Source of the DNA: Beta vulgaris subsp. vulgaris
Taxonomy: Eukaryota > Streptophyta > Magnoliopsida > Caryophyllales > Amaranthaceae
Assembly (NCBI RefSeq): GCF_026745355.1
Contig: NC_079202.1
Location: forward strand, 2,193,614-2,257,613
Length of the DNA stretch: 64,000 nt
Reading direction: 5' to 3'
The notes beneath the pieces were generated by a model that saw nothing but the letters and a program-made list of their open reading frames with translations, was not told the DNA's origin and searched no databases. How positions within the stretch are numbered: position 1 is the first letter of the stretch; each line of letters starts with the position of its first letter. The position numbers and the translations under genes were made by a program. Below, in pieces: positions 59,884-64,000 of this stretch.

Positions 59884-60325
59884 CTAGTCACCCAAAGATT
59901 CACTTGGACAAACCTTCTTGAAAGGACCTTACAAAAGAAACTGATTATATCACAAGTCAATACCCAGACAATAGAAACAACCTAAACTTTACAATTGATC
60001 AACCAATGTTTATCCTCTCTACTTACATCCCATACTATAACCTGTACAATTCAACTTCTAATTAGAGTCAATGTCTTCGATCTGATTGTCTTATTACAAC
60101 TAATTAAATTATGTTCCAAGTGAGCAATGTTCCTAATCTGCTAGACTTTATACGTGAGGGATATCATAGGCTCATAGCAATATTAACAACTCTTTTTCAT
60201 CCCTCACCAAAAAAAGACCACTCTTTTTTCCAAATTTAGGCTCTTTTTTTCCTGCTCTATAGCATAGTACTAGTATATTGCAAGGTTGAACCTTTTCTCT
60301 GTGACTGAACCGAATGAATGCACAG

Positions 60326-60547
60326 GATCATCTACTGCAGTTTCTGAAACTCTTCCAGTCCTGTTGTTTATGCCAAATTCTGACCAGGCAGAACTTAGCC
60401 GAGGATCTACAGCTAATGAAGATGCAGCTATAAACAATAATGGATGCTAGCTACGAAAATGAACAAATGCAGAAAAGAGATAAGGCACCAAGAAATGGTG
60501 ACGCGGAAAACCCCAAGAAGAAGGGTAAAAACCGCGGGCGGAATTGA
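60326..60547 (+). pseudogene. Orphan exon-like segment of an unknown gene
   Basis: After an acceptor-like CACAG, an open stretch reads SSTAVSETLPVLLFMPNSDQ and ends at TAG 60448-60450. An overlapping frame from ATG 60440 gives 35 codons ending with a basic tail KKKGKNRGRN and TGA at 60545-60547, as if a small indel separated two parts of one C-terminus. I do not recognise the protein, and no upstream exon was found. It could be a gene end, a relic or chance. Confidence 0.25.
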
Positions 60548-61099
60548 GTCCACCAATCCACTATGTATGAGAATTACAACTTATAGCTTGCAGCTTACAG
60601 CTTGTACTAAGTACACTTCTGAATATTGTAAAAGTAAAGGAAAGTGTTTTAAATGTAAATGATGTCAAGAACTGCCCTTCCTCAGATACTCCTACTTCTA
60701 TATATATACTCGTACATTATTTGAACGTTGCTTTTCATTCTACTGTTGTACAACTAACTCCTAATATGGTGTCATGACCTCCTAAAATCGAGGGATATCT
60801 CCTCATTCTGCTCAACTACGGCTTTCGCCCTATTTCTTAGGCATAACAATGTTCTTTGACTTGGCCTTAATTAGTATCCAATGCTTTTTTCTGAACTATC
60901 TTCTGAGTTTCATAAGTGCTTGTTGTAGCTGCTACCTGATGTTTCCTAGCTGCGTTCCAGATGACAATGGCAATCAACCTACCTGCATTTTCCAGCTTAG
61001 GCAAAAATTAGGACATAACACCTGTGAGAACTTTAATCCAAGCCAATTCAAACCCCTTTAAGGCATTGCATCACGGTCCGAGTGTCAAGGTGAATTCTA
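60548..61099. other. Spacer
   Basis: About 550 bp with no supported exon. The open frame at 60849-61061 has no known motif and is probably chance. Confidence 0.3.
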
Positions 61100-61356
61100 C
61101 TCCCTCCGTCCCAATTTAGTTGCTACATTTTGACCGTAGGCACTATTCACGTCATAACTTTGACTATCTTTTACTCCATATACATAAGAAAAAACATAGT
61201 CATGTTGGATCTTGTTTGATTCGTCCCAATTTGTATTTTCCAAATATATAATTTTTATAATTTTTTCATATATGTAACTCAAAATATTGGTGTTTGAAGT
61301 TGCATCTCGTAAACTGTGAAAAAGCACATGTAGTAACTAAATTGGGACGGAGAGAG
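61100..61356. mobile_element. Stowaway-like MITE
   Basis: Ends CTCCCTCCGTCCCAATTTAG and, in reverse, CTCTCTCCGTCCCAATTTAG, bounded by TA at 61098-61099 and 61357-61358. The inner words TTGACC, ACTATTCACGTC and TTTGATTCGTCCC mark the same family as 4250-4511. Confidence 0.88.
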
Positions 61357-61540
61357 TAACACATTGGCTCCTGTATTCGCAACTGCCATACAGCCAAACA
61401 GATGTTGATCTTGAATATATGAATATTTGTGCAACCTTTCTTCATAACCTGTCCAGTAATGCTAACCACGAGACAAATCTGTGTTTGTGTCTTTGTTAAG
61501 CTCAAGTGCTTTTTTTTCTTCTGAAATAAGTATTCAGATG

Positions 61541-64000
61541 TGTTTAGGCCCATTTCTTGGACCAGCCCACCTATGGCAAAGTTACTAAAATACCCCTACA
61601 TCTAGGGAATCAAATCCTCCACCAGCTGGAGCTGACTAAAATATCATCATTCATTGGGGCTCCTCTCCTCTATAAATAGGGTTGTCTCATCAGACAAAGG
61701 TACGCAATTCTAAGCTACAAAAACGAGAGCATCTCTCTCTACATTGATCCCTTTCTCTCTCTACCTCAATCATCAACTGACTTGAGCGTCGGAGGGCGAT
61801 CCCGGGACCACCCCGGGGTAGGCTAACCTTGTTTTGCAAGATTCCGATGTACGGACAACGGAGCTCAGACATACCTTCTTGGGGCCTACATCAAGTCTCT
61901 TAGCACACATCAGCATTTATGATCACCCTCAATTTCTTAGCAGAAACAGTTTGGCGCCGTCTGTGGGGAAAGTACAAGAAGTTACTTCGCCACCACTCAG
62001 CAAGATTCACCTTGTTGCTACTCAGCAAAACTCACCCTCATTGCTGCTCAGCAATGGCCCCAACCATGAAGACATGCTCCCAAGCCAACCGTTCCTGGAG
62101 AGCTCAAGCATCCCTATGCACCTATGGTGCTATCCCTCTATTCGAATGATGAGGATTCCACCCCGATGGAGAATCCACTACGGAGTCGGTCACCCCTCAG
62201 CATCAGGTCAGATATGAGTAGCTGACCCAATGCCCATGACGACTGCAACAAACGTCACCTTGATTGCATCTCATCTTCAACAAACTCTCAGCAAAGTCGG
62301 ATGGGTGTGGTCTCCACTCGTCGTGAGGAGATCATTCGTCCTTCCTGAGATGGTCAGCCTAACCGGCTAGGGCCTAAATAGAGGGAAGGATCGCGTCAAC
62401 CCTCAAAAGGATAAAACATGTTATCACTCGGAACAAGTTGTATGAAAGAACAGAACCCATGAAGACTAACCTGAGCAAGGGGTGTGGTGACTCAGAACCA
62501 TAAAACCTCTCCAGAATAAGAAGTGGCACCCTCGAGTTTATGATGTAGTCCAGCCAGAGGGGACTATTCATCAAAGGCACCAACTCATCAACGCTTCAAA
62601 GGCACACTATCAAAAGCCTTACATCACCCAGATCAGCCCAGCAAAACTAAGACTATCAAGTCAACAAAGGCGAACAAAAGGAGACTCAAAAGGCGAAAAT
62701 TTCGCCATGACACCTCCTCAGTCAGGAGGGGGAAATCTCACTAGCATAGCCGAAAATGGCTAAGTACAGCACACCGGAACATTCATGATGTCAAAGTGGC
62801 GAGGCTCAAATCGACCCATATCCTCCATATCCGGACCCGCTCGGCCAGTAGGAGACCCCTCCTCCTTTGCCGAGTCACTCATACTTAGCCAAATTCAAGC
62901 TAAGTACTTAATTGACGCCCACTCGGACGACATGTGGCTGATAGAAGACTCTCTCCTTTATCGAGGCGCTCAGCTGATAAGAGACCCTCTCTCCTTCGTC
63001 GAGCCGCCCTTACACTTAAGCCAAATTTAGGCTAAGTAATTCACTGATACCCGGTCGGCCACTCAGTCCTACACATAACTTGAAGCGAGGCACAATCTCG
63101 GCCAAGGGAGCTGCTCGGGCAAACATATACTTTGTAAAAGTTCGAGGATCCCCCAGGAACATGGATCTCTTGTTTTTCGCTGGACGATCGCCTTGGGAAG
63201 GAATGATGCTACCCTATCCGATCATCCAGCGTGGGGCTAATTGCTTGAACGCCTCAGCTGGTCAAATGAAATACACTTGATGGAGGTGCGATGATGTTCG
63301 TCATCTCCCGAACAAAAACTTCTCCAACGGCACTCAAATATGGAGAAGCCTCCCCCCACTAACTTAGTCGAAAACGGCTAAGTATCAATAATTGGACCTA
63401 CTCGAGATCTGAGTAGCGTCAGAAGACCTCCTCGGGAAGCATGGATCTCCCTAGCTAGCTTCCCCAAGTCGAGAATCTCCATCATGGGCACCTCCTTAGT
63501 CAAAAAAGGAGCGTCCTACTAACTTAGCCGAGAAACGGCTAAGTATTAACAATTGAACCTACTCGGGATCTGAGTAGCGTTAGAAGACCTCCTCGGAAAA
63601 CATGGAGCTAACAAAGCCCTCCCGGGTCGGGAAGCTCACTCATTGGCACCTCGTCAGTCATAAGAGGAGCGTCCTAACCAACTTAGCCGAAATATAGCCA
63701 AGTATCAACGACTGGACCTACTCGGGAGTCGAGTAGCGTCGCAAGACCTCCTCGGCCAAACATGGGGCTCATTAGCCTCCCGAGTCGAGCATATCTCGCG
63801 GTACTTCCTCGGATAGACCAGGAGTACCCTACCACTTAGCGAAAATAGCTAAGTAGCTCATGCCGGCAAACAAATTCACCTCCTCGGCAACAATACAGTG
63901 GGCTCATTAGCCTCCCGAGTCGAGCGTGCAAACAAATTCACCTCCTCGGACAAACATGGGGCTCATTAGCCTCCCGAGTCGAGCGTGCAAACAAATTCAC
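61541..64000 (+). mobile_element. 5' part of a Ty3/gypsy-type LTR element, runs off the window
   Basis: LTR at about 61541-61948 (TGTTTAGGCCC ... GCAGAAACA, 408 bp) with a TATA box TATAAATAGG at 61671-61680. Directly after it comes TTTGGCGCCGTCTGTGGGGA (from 61950), the form of primer binding site found in plant gypsy elements. The leader that follows has no intact gag. From about 62740 it turns into tandem repeats. Leader repeat arrays of this sort are known for the Tat/Ogre group, so that lineage is possible, or a non-autonomous relative; the missing pol region prevents a decision. Confidence 0.65.
62747..64000 (+). repeat. Hairpin-bearing tandem repeat array
   Basis: The palindrome ACTTAGCCG-AAAA-CGGCTAAGT or a variant occurs at about 62747, 62883, 63014, 63362, 63522, 63681 and 63834, spaced roughly 130-350 bp. 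The units from 63362 onward also share CCTACTCGGGATCTGAGTAG (a second palindrome), AGACCTCCTCGG and CACCTC-TTAGTCA words. At the end of the window a shorter unit of 59-62 bp starting GCAAACAAATTCACCTCCTC repeats from 63866, 63928 and 63987. The array continues beyond the window. Confidence 0.8.

Noticed and set aside
1..64000. CRISPR array or bacterial-type operon
   Set aside because: The tandem repeats seen are microsatellites, transposon leaders or old duplications; genes are split by introns and show plant families.

Overview
The window is nuclear DNA from a flowering plant, almost certainly a eudicot. It is AT-rich, the genes are split by GT-AG introns, promoters carry TATA boxes, and the space between and inside genes is filled with plant-type transposable elements: Stowaway-, Tourist- and hAT-like MITEs, tRNA-derived SINEs, LINEs with zf-RVT and RNase H modules, and Ty1/copia and Ty3/gypsy LTR elements. 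The species cannot be fixed from the sequence alone; the MITE and SINE style would fit Caryophyllales, but that is a guess.

Four protein genes are supported, all on the + strand. (1) Positions 842-11866: an 11-exon gene for a KIAA0930/DUF2045 family protein of unknown function, with introns holding three MITEs, a tandem duplication, a piece of gypsy element and a decayed copy of its own exon 9. (2) 16848-17285: an intronless small bZIP transcription factor with a weak leucine zipper. (3) 33214-41330: an 18-exon CENP-E-like kinesin of the KIN-7 (KIN-7N-like) type, about 851 residues. (4) 57029-58481: a 3-exon DUF4378 protein of 368 residues. They share no obvious pathway; they are neighbours by chance of genome layout.

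Between them, 12.3-15.9 kb holds a hAT-like MITE, a 5'-truncated LINE and a SINE with target duplications. 17.3-21.9 kb is AT-rich and repeat-poor apart from microsatellites and a TIR element sitting in a TA tract. 21.9-28.3 kb is an old minus-strand LINE split by a complete plus-strand LINE insertion (12-bp target duplication) and also carrying a foldback element. 28.8-32.3 kb holds two more LINE 3' ends. 32.3-33.06 kb is a CCA/GGT-rich foldback element lying directly upstream of the kinesin.

41.3-48.8 kb is a mosaic of small elements: SINEs, a Tourist-like and a hAT-like MITE, a Helitron-like 3' end beside a cluster of palindromes around a TATA box, two further CCA-rich modules, and a direct duplication flanking a large trinucleotide microsatellite. 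48.8-56.3 kb is a decayed minus-strand Ty1/copia element into which a non-autonomous LTR element (51505-53986, target duplication CTATT) has jumped. 59.4-59.9 kb looks like a solo LTR. 61.5 kb to the end is the LTR, primer binding site and leader of a gypsy-type element whose leader becomes an array of hairpin-bearing tandem repeats running off the window.

The most unusual signals are three CCA-rich modules that share one layout (AT arm, CCA tract, poly-T, CATGG-centred palindrome), the cluster of palindromes beside the Helitron end, the dead exon copy, the two cleanly resolved nested insertions, and the hairpin repeat array.
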